Source: Sanchytrium tribonematis (lineage: Eukaryota; Sanchytriomycota; Sanchytriomycetes; Sanchytriales; Sanchytriaceae). Taken from it: DNA of 61,504 nt. Numbering within the stretch: the stretch's first letter is position 1; every line of letters starts with the position of its first letter. The notes under the pieces were generated by a model. It worked only from the letters and a program-made list of their open reading frames with translations, did not search any database and was not told the origin of the DNA. Location: positions 1 to 61,504 of the forward strand of contig JADGIG010000009.1 of assembly GCA_018985235.1 (NCBI GenBank), in the 5' to 3' direction. The position numbers and the translations under genes were made by a program. Shown here in pieces: positions 8,762 through 17,911 of this stretch.

Positions 8762-10448
8762 TTAGGGCATCTCAGTATCTTCCAGAAACTTGTATTCGAA
8801 CAAAAAATCAATTCTTTTCTTCGGAGACCATTCTTCAAATGGGTCAAATGTCATATATGTGCCAACTTCACAATTGTCGTGTATTTCTTTAGGTTCTTGG
8901 TGTCGCTGGAACCATAATTTTTCTTTGGTGTGAAACCTCCACGATTGTTTTTTTAGCTCTCTTGCTGCTAGGTATTGTTGCAAAGTTTTTTGCTGACAAT
9001 AAAATGCGAAAAACAATGTTTCACTATTAAATTTTTGAAATGTTATAGGATTGTCAAACAAAGCTAAAGGCATTTGTGGGAAGTAACTAGGGACGGAATG
9101 AGCATTTTTCGGAAAATATGGTTGCGTCCTAAATCAAAAAAAGATACGGTATAATATCATGGCTTGTTGGAATGTATTTCAGACTTGCTTCAAATAAAGC
9201 TGAACATTCTTCCACGGATCTTGTAAATGCGGTGTTTTTCGCGTGATTGAAACTAGCTAGCAAATCTTCAAATGCCTGCGGCACAGATATGTCCTGAGTA
9301 GGAATGTGTGCTTCTTTTTTTATTTTTCCGGAATCAGAAACTCCTTTGGCAGGAAGAGGAATCCCAGGAGCACTTGTTTTAATTGCTGCACGAAAATTAA
9401 GTACAGGGGCATTATTATTTTGTGCAGCAGATGACGGTACTTGGCCAGGTAATGGTCGCTCCTTAAGTTTTTCATCTTTTAGCATATCTGCGAATCCTTT
9501 GAGCTGTGGCGATTGAAATTGGGCAGTGGGTAATGGAGATTTACCTGGAGAATCCACCGCTGGCAGTGATGTCTCAATCGGTTTGATAATGGGAATCTGC
9601 TCTTTTTTAACAGGCGAATCAGCCTTAATTTCGATAGATTTTGAAGGCGTTTCTTCTTCTTTCTTATGGGAAGAGTTGGACCTTTTCGGTGGTAGGCTGC
9701 TACTATTTGCTGTTGGCGTCGGAAGCTCGTCTTTTTTCAACTCGATCATCCCAAATACCTCTTCCTGTTGATTCAAATCGAAGTCATCGTATATACCCTC
9801 ATCCATACCATCATCTTCCTCATAGTTTTCTAGATAATATTGGACAGAATCTTTAATATCTTCGATTTCTCCAGGCTCCACTTTTCCGTTTTCCAACATT
9901 CTTAATAAAATTTCTAGTTGGCCCTGATGGTATTTATGCCTCTCTATAAATTGCTCTAATTCTTCAAGTTTATCCTTATTCTTGTTCTTCATCTTTTTAT
10001 TGCCTTCGAGTTGCTCTATTTCATATTCAAACTTTTCTATATTACCTTCAAATTGTGAAAGTTGTTCTGCTATCCAATCCGAAGCTTCATTTTTTTCTTT
10101 TTCTTTTGGATCGATAATTTGTTGCGCCAGACCTTCTTTACTGAATGCTTTTAATTTTAGCTCTCTTTCCATCGCCTTGAATCGTTCCATTTGAGTCTCG
10201 ATAAGTCTTTTGTTTTCTTCGAGTGCTCTTTTATCTTTGATCTCATCCTTTTGTAGATATAACTTTATTTGATCCCTATTTCTTTGCAGTTTTTTAATTT
10301 CCTTCTTTAAATCTTGCTCTAGTTTGTCTCTTTGAGATTGGTTGCTCACCTGTAATATTTTTTCGTATATCTGGTCAAAGTGAGCGAGTCCTTCACCTAC
10401 CTTTTTGAGACATTTGTCAATTTCGATTAATAATTTTTTCAACGACAT
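8762..10448 (-). CDS. NOT3: CCR4-NOT subunit 3 (Not3/Not5), one 19-nt intron
   Basis: Coding segments are 10448-9148 and 9128-8762 (555 aa). Not3/5 is a scaffold of the CCR4-NOT deadenylase that links mRNA decay and translation. The N-terminal coiled coil (residues 1-235, [17 protein letters not shown]) is the Not3 domain; a Pro/Ser linker follows; the C-terminal NOT box has [19 protein letters not shown] and KKQSWRFH. Splicing out 9129-9147 joins [11 protein letters not shown] to TQPYFPK and restores the link to the NOT box. A second CCR4-NOT subunit (CNOT2) lies at 33352. Confidence 0.93.
9129..9147 (-). other. 19-nt intron in CNOT3
   Basis: The coding strand reads GTATCTTTTTTTGATTTAG. Without removal the ORF ends at its TAG; with removal the conserved NOT box continues in frame. 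Confidence 0.88.
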
Positions 10449-10497
10449 GCGAGACAACCGGAGATTCTTGTTTATATTTATAACTGCAAAAATTTAC

Positions 10498-10821
10498 TTA
10501 TTCGTTCTTTTTGACAGGAAGATTTCTGAGGTTTGGACTATTTGGAGAGATGCTCAAGGTGTAGAATGCATATGCAGTTAACATTATAGCCATAAAAATC
10601 AATTTGACAACTTCCAGCTCATAGCATGTCACAATAAATTGGATAGGTTTTGGCCTTAAAATATATCCATCGATAGGAGTAGCAGCACTCCAGCTTATCA
10701 CATATTTTTGACAAAAAGGAATGTCTGAGATGGTCTGATTTAATTCTTTCAAGGCTGATTGGATTTTGTTTTGTGCAACCACCATTGTGTTCGTAATTGC
10801 AATCGCTACAAGCAAATACAT
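10498..10821 (-). CDS. Small membrane protein, two predicted TM helices
   Basis: 107 aa from the ATG of MYLLVAIAITNTMVVA. The frame continues 15 codons upstream to a non-ATG start. One hydrophobic segment is at the N terminus and another at about residues 74-93 (VVKLIFMAIMLTAYAFYTL), with a loop between holding two Cys. No family was recognised. The stop sits in GAATAAGTAAA, a one-base variant of the usual AATAAA. Confidence 0.5.
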   Translation of the reverse strand: MYLLVAIAITNTMVVAQNKIQSALKELNQTISDIPFCQKYVISWSAATPIDGYILRPKPIQFIVTCYELEVVKLIFMAIMLTAYAFYTLSISPNSPNLRNLPVKKNE

Positions 10822-10914
10822 GGTGATACCGAGACAATTTGTGTAGTTTTGTATGCCCCCTTTCAATATTCATTGGACGTAAAAACTATTTATTGAATTG
10901 CAATATTTACTTGT

Positions 10915-11307
10915 ATGCTTTTAAATTTGTATGTTCTTGCAATGTTTACGACAAACAGTCAAATGGGATCAAATTCATTCAATATGCCAAGCCAAAGCCC
11001 TGGGATGGGATTTGGTTCTCCTAGCATGCAAAACCCGAGCATGAGTAACGGGATGCAAGGGTTCGCAAATTCAGCTCAAAATGCAGCTATCAATCAGCAA
11101 ATACAGGCCCAACAGGCTGGAATGCCAAGTACTATTAACGCCGTTCCACAAGTACCTCCTGGCGTAAATGTGCAAGGCCAGATCCCTCAAAATCCCCCAA
11201 ATATTAATTCTCCTGGATCTTCTTCACAAACTCCTAACTTTAAGAGTTCTGCTTCAAAAAGTTCTACTGTCTTATATATATGCTTGTTATGGATCAATTT
11301 GCAATAA
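10915..11307 (+). CDS. Short Gln/Asn/Pro/Ser-rich protein, possibly secreted and GPI-anchored
   Basis: 130 aa. It begins MLLNLYVLAMFTTN, which could be a short signal peptide. The middle is low complexity, rich in Met, Gln, Asn, Pro, Gly and Ser. The end is a Ser/Lys stretch and a hydrophobic tail (VLYICLLWINLQ) like a GPI-attachment signal. This reading is inference; a start at the second Met (MFTTNSQMG) would remove the signal. The stop is embedded in CAATAAATA, which supports the 3' end as real. It ends 8 nt from the convergent coiled-coil gene. Confidence 0.5.
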   Translation: MLLNLYVLAMFTTNSQMGSNSFNMPSQSPGMGFGSPSMQNPSMSNGMQGFANSAQNAAINQQIQAQQAGMPSTINAVPQVPPGVNVQGQIPQNPPNINSPGSSSQTPNFKSSASKSSTVLYICLLWINLQ

Positions 11308-11315
11308 ATATTATA

Positions 11316-11978
11316 TCAGTCTTCTTTCGTTGCAGAAACGAGCGCAGTCACACTACTTCCAAGTTTAGTAATTGCCTTGATGACAGTAGATTTATAAGTT
11401 TTAATTGTCTCCTGTCCACTTGAAACTGTAGGCGCATTTAATATCGAAATTCTTCTATCATCTAAATTTTCAATTTTGTAGTAATTTTTTCTAAATAATT
11501 CGTCTTTTTCGTTTAACATTTGTGCATATTTAAAATGATAAAGATTGGCTTCATCTTGTGCTTCAAGTATTCTAATCAATAAATCATGGTATATTTCGTA
11601 TGGTTCACTTTCTAATTCTAACTTCACGACATTTGACAATTCTAAACAAAGTTCATAATCCTTTTCAAAGTGTTGAATTGGTTTAAATCTACATCTTTCA
11701 ATTTTTGTAAGCAAGGTTTCTAAATTTAAAATGGGTGATATTTCAGCACTGCTCAGATATTCGCTTGATCTTTTACTTATACTTCCCAATGATCGGGATT
11801 TGGGCATGCTTTTAGATAATTTAACTGAAACTAATTCTTCTTGCTGTCTTTCATATTGCTCATTCAACAATTGGTGCTCTTTGCTTAATTTTAAATAGTT
11901 GGTTGTTAATTGTGTGTGTTTAAAATTTAACTCATTCAATTGATCTTCCAAATAGACGTTGTAGTCTTGAGCTGACAT
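11316..11978 (-). CDS. Uncharacterised coiled-coil protein
   Basis: 220 aa from the ATG of MSAQDYNVYLEDQ. The first 60 residues form a coiled coil (LEDQLNELNFKHTQL onward), followed by a Ser-rich segment and a second helical region. No family was recognised. Its start codon lies 47 bp from the divergent start of the secreted protein at 12026. Confidence 0.5.
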   Translation of the reverse strand: MSAQDYNVYLEDQLNELNFKHTQLTTNYLKLSKEHQLLNEQYERQQEELVSVKLSKSMPKSRSLGSISKRSSEYLSSAEISPILNLETLLTKIERCRFKPIQHFEKDYELCLELSNVVKLELESEPYEIYHDLLIRILEAQDEANLYHFKYAQMLNEKDELFRKNYYKIENLDDRRISILNAPTVSSGQETIKTYKSTVIKAITKLGSSVTALVSATKED

Positions 11979-12025
11979 GTTAGAAAAAAACAATTTTTTA
12001 AAGAGGCTTTGTAAATTTTTAGGCC

Positions 12026-13174
12026 ATGTTGATCCAATTTCTTATCACTTTGCATTCACTGAGTATTCAACCTCAAATCAGAAATTCACAAGCTAATATT
12101 TCCAGCATCAATTATCAAGATAAAAATTTTGTAAGTTTAGTTGATAAATTACAAATGCTTTTCCATGATCAGAACCTTACTAGCAGCGTTATCAATGATA
12201 ATCTGTGTTTTACTCCATTGTTGAACATAACCGAGAAAATTACTAATATTAGTGATATTGGTGCAAAATTGGACAACCTTAACAACGAAGTAGTTTCAAC
12301 TTTAGAAAGAGAAATTGAACAAATCGACGAACGAAATATATATTCATATGTCAAAAGCAATTGGAATAACATTATGGATGTTCTTATGCCTTGTAATTTA
12401 TATTTTGGCCCTGCACCCTCAAATCAAAAAATCGAGTTGTCGTCAAAAGTGAGATATGAGATGGAGAAATTGCTAATCATGGAATTTCTTGGGTACTATA
12501 TTGAGGACCAGGTAGAAATGCAATCAATTTACAATACTTTGTCAGATTCACCTCAGATCGATGCCGCAATCTTCCAGGTACTTTCCAAATTTTACATCAA
12601 AGATAGCACTGAAATTAGCTTAAAAATTCAATCTAGTAACTGTAGATCTTGGTTTCTAAACTATTTGCATTCCAAAAGTTCAATTGATTGGAGCGCAAAT
12701 CCCTCAATTAATGTAGTTCAATTATTAAAGGAAGTGGGACTGACAAACCTGTCTCTAAATTTAAGCTTTAGTGAAGCTCATGTTATAAAGACAGCTATAA
12801 ATGACTCTTGCAAGCTTCAACTTGAAATTTTTAGTATCGGCTTTGAAGAAAATGAAATTAATGAATACTTTGGATTTCCCAAACAGAATCAAAGTGCGAC
12901 GGCGGTTGTGGATTTTGTAAGAAATGTTGTGAAAGCAAGAAAAGTATTGGGTGAATCAGGCGGGGATGAACCTAGAATTCAAGACAATTCATATTCTAAC
13001 GATATAGAAATGTTGGGGAATTTGACTGACTCTACAGATCCTAAAAATGAAGTGTTCAGCAACGAAAATTTTGATACTGAGGCATTACCATCCCCAACAA
13101 TGGACATATCATTTCCCAAAGTAAGTGATGTAGAGATTGGAATTGATGAAGTTCAAATAGATTCTTTACAATAA
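12026..13174 (+). CDS. Predicted secreted protein, unknown family
   Basis: 382 aa. The N terminus MLIQFLITLHSLSIQ looks like a cleavable signal peptide. Several N-glycosylation sequons follow (NIS, NLT, NIT, NLS), with Cys at intervals and an acidic, Ser/Asp-rich tail. There is no second TM segment. No catalytic motif was recognised. The stop is in CAATAAATT and the last residue is Gln. Confidence 0.55.
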   Translation: MLIQFLITLHSLSIQPQIRNSQANISSINYQDKNFVSLVDKLQMLFHDQNLTSSVINDNLCFTPLLNITEKITNISDIGAKLDNLNNEVVSTLEREIEQIDERNIYSYVKSNWNNIMDVLMPCNLYFGPAPSNQKIELSSKVRYEMEKLLIMEFLGYYIEDQVEMQSIYNTLSDSPQIDAAIFQVLSKFYIKDSTEISLKIQSSNCRSWFLNYLHSKSSIDWSANPSINVVQLLKEVGLTNLSLNLSFSEAHVIKTAINDSCKLQLEIFSIGFEENEINEYFGFPKQNQSATAVVDFVRNVVKARKVLGESGGDEPRIQDNSYSNDIEMLGNLTDSTDPKNEVFSNENFDTEALPSPTMDISFPKVSDVEIGIDEVQIDSLQ

Positions 13175-13283
13175 ATTGACTAAATTTATAAGGTATTTTT
13201 GCCTTTGAAGCAACTGTTATTATTTTAATACTTGGCTTTATGTTAAAAATTTTGAGTGGGGAAAATTAGGAGTTGACTTCTTA

Positions 13284-14411
13284 ATGTTTCGCTTCGCTTA
13301 CAGAAAATTCCACAATCAATCTCGACACTTTCACAGTACTTACAAAAGGTATCAAAAAGAAAGGAGTCAGCAACCACTTGAAGAGGAAACTATTACAACT
13401 TCCGCAGTTCTTAAAGAATTAGCGGTCGTAACAGCAGTTCTCGCTTCTCCGTTGTTGTATTTAGGTAGAAGTGATGGATCTGACAGATCTTTCAGACAAC
13501 GAATATCTTATAGATGGGGCGAATTTAAGGGCTATTTCACTGAACCAATTTCAAAAAAATTATTACCAGACCCTTTAGAAGCCCAATATCAACCAAAATA
13601 CACGCTCGTGATATCTCTTGATGACCTATTAGTCAAATCCGAATGGGATAGGGTGCATGGGTGGCAAACAATTAAAAGACCAGGAGTTGATTATTTTTTG
13701 TATTATTTATCGCAATACTATGAAGTTGTGATTTGGACAGCTAACGGAAGTCACGATATAAGTCACGTCCTTGACAAACTTGACCCATACCAATTCGCCA
13801 GGTTCAAACTGGCTAGAGATTCGACAAGGTATGAGGACGGGCATTACTTAAAAGATATTTCCTTTCTTAATCGAGACACCAACAAAATTTTGGTTTTGGA
13901 CACCGATATCCAAAGAGTCTTTCCTAAAGAAAATGCTCTTGAGCTTCCAAAGTGGAATGGGGATTCAAGCGATAGTGTTTTAAGGTTGCTTCCATTTTTG
14001 GAAGCAATTGCTCTAGCCAATCCTGACGACATACGCAAACCTCTCAAGTCATTTCAGAACAAAGATGTAATCTCGGAATTCGATAAGCTGAGGTACGATA
14101 AATATGAAAGTCAAATGGCAGAGTATTTAGAAAAGAAAAAGCAATATAATGAGAACTTAAAAAGTCTCTCAAGCTGGGTGAAATGGACTTTGTCACTAGG
14201 AAAATCCACTGAACCTTTGCCTCCTATTCATCCAGATGAAAAGATGAAAAAGAGTCATGAATTTTTCATGAATCGAGCATCGTCTCATGTACAACAGGTG
14301 GTGAAGCAAATCGATAACTACAGAAAAGAATTAAAAAAGCAAGAAGAGAGTGCTGCCAACCAAGAAGTGTCGTTTCTTCAAATGGTTGGGGGCAATGCAG
14401 CTAATCAATAA
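13284..14411 (+). CDS. TIM50: Mitochondrial import receptor subunit TIM50
   Basis: 375 aa. Tim50 guides presequence proteins from the TOM complex to the TIM23 channel. It has an Arg/His-rich presequence, a predicted TM segment around residues 45-62, then the FCP1/NIF-like domain: YTLVISLDDLLVKSEW, GWQTIKRPGVDYFL, ARDSTRYEDGHYLKDISFLNRD. The first phosphatase aspartate is kept (SLDDLL) but the DxDxT motif is incomplete, as usual for Tim50. TIM17 and TIM23 are about 24 kb away in the same window. The stop lies inside AATAAA. Confidence 0.92.
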   Translation: MFRFAYRKFHNQSRHFHSTYKRYQKERSQQPLEEETITTSAVLKELAVVTAVLASPLLYLGRSDGSDRSFRQRISYRWGEFKGYFTEPISKKLLPDPLEAQYQPKYTLVISLDDLLVKSEWDRVHGWQTIKRPGVDYFLYYLSQYYEVVIWTANGSHDISHVLDKLDPYQFARFKLARDSTRYEDGHYLKDISFLNRDTNKILVLDTDIQRVFPKENALELPKWNGDSSDSVLRLLPFLEAIALANPDDIRKPLKSFQNKDVISEFDKLRYDKYESQMAEYLEKKKQYNENLKSLSSWVKWTLSLGKSTEPLPPIHPDEKMKKSHEFFMNRASSHVQQVVKQIDNYRKELKKQEESAANQEVSFLQMVGGNAANQ

Positions 14412-14453
14412 ATTATAATCGTACATCAATTGACTTTGATCTGACAAGAGGAG

Positions 14454-16072
14454 ATGATTTTTCGGCAACTCCACAAGTCAACCAGATTACTGGGCCATGC
14501 AAAGAGATTTAATAGTACTCAAAATCAACCCAAAAGATCAAATTCATCCCTTGTTGTGGGTGCCGCAATCGTTTCCTTGCCATTATTTTTTTATTTTACT
14601 TCACCTTCAGAAAAAGCCCCTAAGTCTGTGCAAAGAAAAAAGCTACACAGTGATCAAAAACTAGATTCCCTGGTTGAGATGGGAAAAGAAACAAAGCCAA
14701 TTTCGAATTTAGATATGCAAAGGAAACAAACTATGAAAGATGTCGACGATACTCACGAAAATCAAGATGACGATCCACGAGAAAAGCCATTAATTCACTC
14801 CAAATATGTTCTGATTGGAAGTGGCACTGCCTCATTTTCTGCCATCAAAGGTATCAGACAGAATGATAAAACTAATGAGATTCTTATGGTTACGGAAGAA
14901 AATCAATTACCTTACCAAAAGCCTCCAATGAGTAAAGAACTTTGGCAAACTGGTAACAAAAATTTAGAATTTCAGGACTGGTCTGGAAACAATGCATCTG
15001 TATTTTACAAGAATCCCGAATGGTTTGAAGAAAATCTTATTAGAATTAGTACAGGTAAAAAGGTGGTGGGAATAGATTCTAACCAAAAGCGTATTCTATT
15101 AAATGATGGCCAAGAGATTCAATATGAACAACTTTTGATTGCCACAGGTTCGAAACCAAATCATTTACAATTTGATATTCCTTCTTCAAACTCAATGATT
15201 TCCACTTTCAGAAATTTAGACGATTACACAAGTTTAAGAAAATTGGCAGAACATAAAAAAAATGTAATAATAATTGGAGGAGGATTCTTAGGAAGCGAGC
15301 TTGCTGTGGGATTGACTAACATCGGGAATGAGGTGAATCAAATTTTTCCTGAGGAAGGCAATTTAGGACTCATTTTACCAAGTTACTTGTCTCAATTCTG
15401 TAAAAATGAAGTAGAAAAATTAAATGTTAAAGTGCATTCCAATGCTTTAGTGAAAAACTTATCTACCGATCAAGGCAAAGTCATAGCGACGTTGAATAAT
15501 GATAAAAAAATAATAGGAGATCATTGTATTGTTTGTGTCGGTGCTAAGCCCGATGTTGAATTGGCAAAAATGTCAGGGTTGGAAATTGACATAAATGGTG
15601 GCATTTTGGTAAATAGTGAATTATCTGCAAAATCGAATATTTTTGCTGCTGGAGATTGTATTAGTTTTTTTGATAAAACACTGGGTAGACGACGAATTGA
15701 ACACTATGATCATGCAGTACAATCGGGTTATGTCGCAGGTCTTAATATGAGTGGAAGCAACAAATCTTATGATTATCAGCCAATGTTTTGGAGTGACTTA
15801 GGCAGTAATGTGTCATTTGAAGCGGTGGGAAAATTAAGTAGCAAATTGGAAACTAAAAGTTTTTGGAATGTTTCCGAAAAAGAGTTTGACAAAGGAGTTG
15901 TCTTTTACATTGACAATTCGAAAATCGGTAGCTATTTACTAATATAGTTGGTGTGCTGACGTTCAACATTCACGGAAAAATGTCAATAGCTAGGAGATCT
16001 CTTGCAGAAGATGCGCTATCAAACAGATTAGACGACCTTGCCAAGTTATTTGAATTGTATCCTCAAGAATAA
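14454..16072 (+). CDS. Apoptosis-inducing factor-like mitochondrial flavoprotein, 20-nt intron
   Basis: Coding segments are 14454-15927 and 15948-16072 (532 aa). It is an FAD/NAD(P)H oxidoreductase anchored in the inner membrane and facing the intermembrane space. It has an Arg-rich presequence, a TM segment around 33-48 (SLVVGAAIVSLPLFFYF), FAD-binding YVLIGSGTASFSAIKGI, the AIF signature LPYQKPPMSKELW, NAD-binding VIIIGGGFLGSELAVGL and the FAAGDC motif. Splicing adds VGVLTFNIHGKMSIARR and a final DDLAKLFELYPQE, matching the AIF C-terminal domain. It stops in GAATAAATTA, 1 nt from the PMS1 stop. Confidence 0.92.
15928..15947 (+). other. 20-nt intron in the AIF gene
   Basis: GTAGCTATTTACTAATATAG. 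Removal (phase 1) restores the conserved C-terminal AIF segment; the retained intron would truncate it at its own TAG. Confidence 0.9.
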
Positions 16073-16073
16073 A

Positions 16074-17729
16074 TTAGCTTTCTTTTTGAAATTCGCTTAA
16101 TAACTTTACAGTGGGTCTTCCATGGGGACAATTCCATGGGTTATTCAAAGTTGCCAATTGATGGACTATTCGCTCCATTTCTGAATGATTTAGGTTGTCG
16201 CCAATCATGACACTCATTCTGCAAGCTTTAGAAGCCATTCTTGCCTTGACTTTTGTAGGAATAATATTGATTGAACCGGACTGCATTTGCTCGATAATAT
16301 CGTGAATATCGTTTTCGTTCAGCTGCACCCCACTCAAGATTGGAATCACCGCCACATAAATAACTTCCTCTTCGAAAACAAACCGAAATCCAAAGGTTTC
16401 TAGAATAGATTGAAATTCATCAAATGAATTTTGCATAGTAGGGTTTAAATCTAATTTCTTAGGTATTAATAGAGGATATTGTACGATATCTAAATTACTG
16501 ATGAGATTTTCATAGTTAAAAATTTCACTGCTTGCATGTTGGTCGATAATATATAATAATGTGCTATATGTGCATAAAATGAAGCCAAGATTAAATTGCC
16601 CAATTATTGTCACATCGAGAAAATTTTTGATCTCGAGATGATGTTCCGCACTTTTGCTTAGAACACAAGAATCGGAGAATTCAAAATTTTTATCAGCAGG
16701 GCAAAAATTTTCCACTTTGGAAAAGTAATTCAATTTATCAATCCTCGGTGCTGGTTTGATCAGCTGACTTGGTCCAAAAGATCTAACATCACAAGTGGAA
16801 TCTACTTTAGATTCGTTATTAGAAAAATAAGTTTGCGATCCATTGAACGAAATAATGCTTTTGGCTTTGTTAAAATTGTTTAAAATATCACCTAGACTCG
16901 CTATAATTTGGGCTGATAGTTTGCTTGTTAAAAACTCAGAAGAAGGTTCTTTTATGTATAAGGAAATAAAATATTTGTAAATATTTACGGTTTTAAACAA
17001 TTCTGAGATAGATTTTTTCATCATGTTTAAATTTTTAGACTTGTTAGAATCCATCAGCAAAGGCAAGCCGTTAAATACAATAAGAATTTTAGTTTCTTTT
17101 TCAATTCCGAACGATATGAAACCATTAAAATTATTGCTTTGAAATGGAAAAGTTTCTCCATTTAATCGAGAAAGCTTTTGGAATAATGGCTCTCCTTTGC
17201 TTCTATAAAGTCTTTTCGGAATTCCATTGATAGTCTTATCAAAACTAAATTCAATCTCGTAAAGGAGACTGAGGTTTTGAACAATTGAAAGGCATTTCAT
17301 ACTTTCAGAGGTAAAATTATGCATCAAGTATTTTTGGCGGACTGGAAGATTCTCATAAAATCGGCTAACTTCAATAATAGTACCCTCTTTCATTGTTCTG
17401 TTACCTTGGATGCCTTTTTTCCAGGATTTACCCACTAATTCTTCACGGCATCTGCTAGAAATCTCAAGCGCACAAATCGTGTTTAAGGAATATAATGATA
17501 TTCCCTTTTTGTTGGGCTTTGAAGTTGCTCCTGGGAGGCAAATGTTGGTGACATCCTCGATTCCGCATCCGTCGTCAATAATTGAAATCTTTTCTTTGCT
17601 TATACAAATATTGATAGTCGTGGCCTTTGCCTCGATAGAATTAAGTATCAATTCAAAAATAATGTTTTGCATAGATGGGTAGATAACAGCGGCAGTTATT
17701 CTATCGTCTGCAATTTTTTTCAAGGACAT
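16074..17729 (-). CDS. PMS1: MutL homologue Pms1/PMS2 with endonuclease motifs, compact
   Basis: 551 aa; yeast Pms1 and human PMS2 are over 850. It is the endonuclease subunit of MutL-alpha in mismatch repair. The N-terminal GHKL ATPase keeps ELILNSIEAKA, DDGCGI (about 53-58) and PGATSK. The C-terminal domain keeps DQHASSEIFNYE (about 393-404, the DQHAxxExxxxE metal motif), ACRMSV and CPHGRPT (about 533-539), so nuclease activity is expected. The linker between the halves is cut to a minimum. The ATG is 25 bp from a divergent small ORF. Confidence 0.9.
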   Translation of the reverse strand: MSLKKIADDRITAAVIYPSMQNIIFELILNSIEAKATTINICISKEKISIIDDGCGIEDVTNICLPGATSKPNKKGISLYSLNTICALEISSRCREELVGKSWKKGIQGNRTMKEGTIIEVSRFYENLPVRQKYLMHNFTSESMKCLSIVQNLSLLYEIEFSFDKTINGIPKRLYRSKGEPLFQKLSRLNGETFPFQSNNFNGFISFGIEKETKILIVFNGLPLLMDSNKSKNLNMMKKSISELFKTVNIYKYFISLYIKEPSSEFLTSKLSAQIIASLGDILNNFNKAKSIISFNGSQTYFSNNESKVDSTCDVRSFGPSQLIKPAPRIDKLNYFSKVENFCPADKNFEFSDSCVLSKSAEHHLEIKNFLDVTIIGQFNLGFILCTYSTLLYIIDQHASSEIFNYENLISNLDIVQYPLLIPKKLDLNPTMQNSFDEFQSILETFGFRFVFEEEVIYVAVIPILSGVQLNENDIHDIIEQMQSGSINIIPTKVKARMASKACRMSVMIGDNLNHSEMERIVHQLATLNNPWNCPHGRPTVKLLSEFQKES

Positions 17730-17754
17730 TGCTAGAAGAAATTCTCCTCAAGTT

Positions 17755-17892
17755 ATGAATGATTCACATAGAAACGTTGATTTGTCAAAAATCAAATGGA
17801 TTACGCGAAATTTCCCAGATATTCCACTAAAAGACGAGAGACCAGCGATCACAAAAAAGACAGAGTTGGTGGACTATTCTGACTCGGAATAA
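17755..17892 (+). CDS. Small ORF (45 aa), acidic C terminus
   Basis: Encodes MNDSHRNVDLSKIKWITRN..., ending TELVDYSDSE. It is divergent from PMS1 and 19 bp upstream of the Mad3-like start. Two things favour a real gene: the DSDSE-type acidic end typical of small eukaryotic regulators, and a stop embedded in GAATAAATA as in larger genes here. No family was recognised. Confidence 0.45.
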   Translation: MNDSHRNVDLSKIKWITRNFPDIPLKDERPAITKKTELVDYSDSE

Positions 17893-17911
17893 ATATTTTT
17901 TTAGAAACAGA

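Noticed and set aside
8734-8847. N-terminal extension of Nsa2
   Set aside because: The family start MPQxxYIE is at 8733; the extension overlaps the end of CNOT3 and is not conserved.
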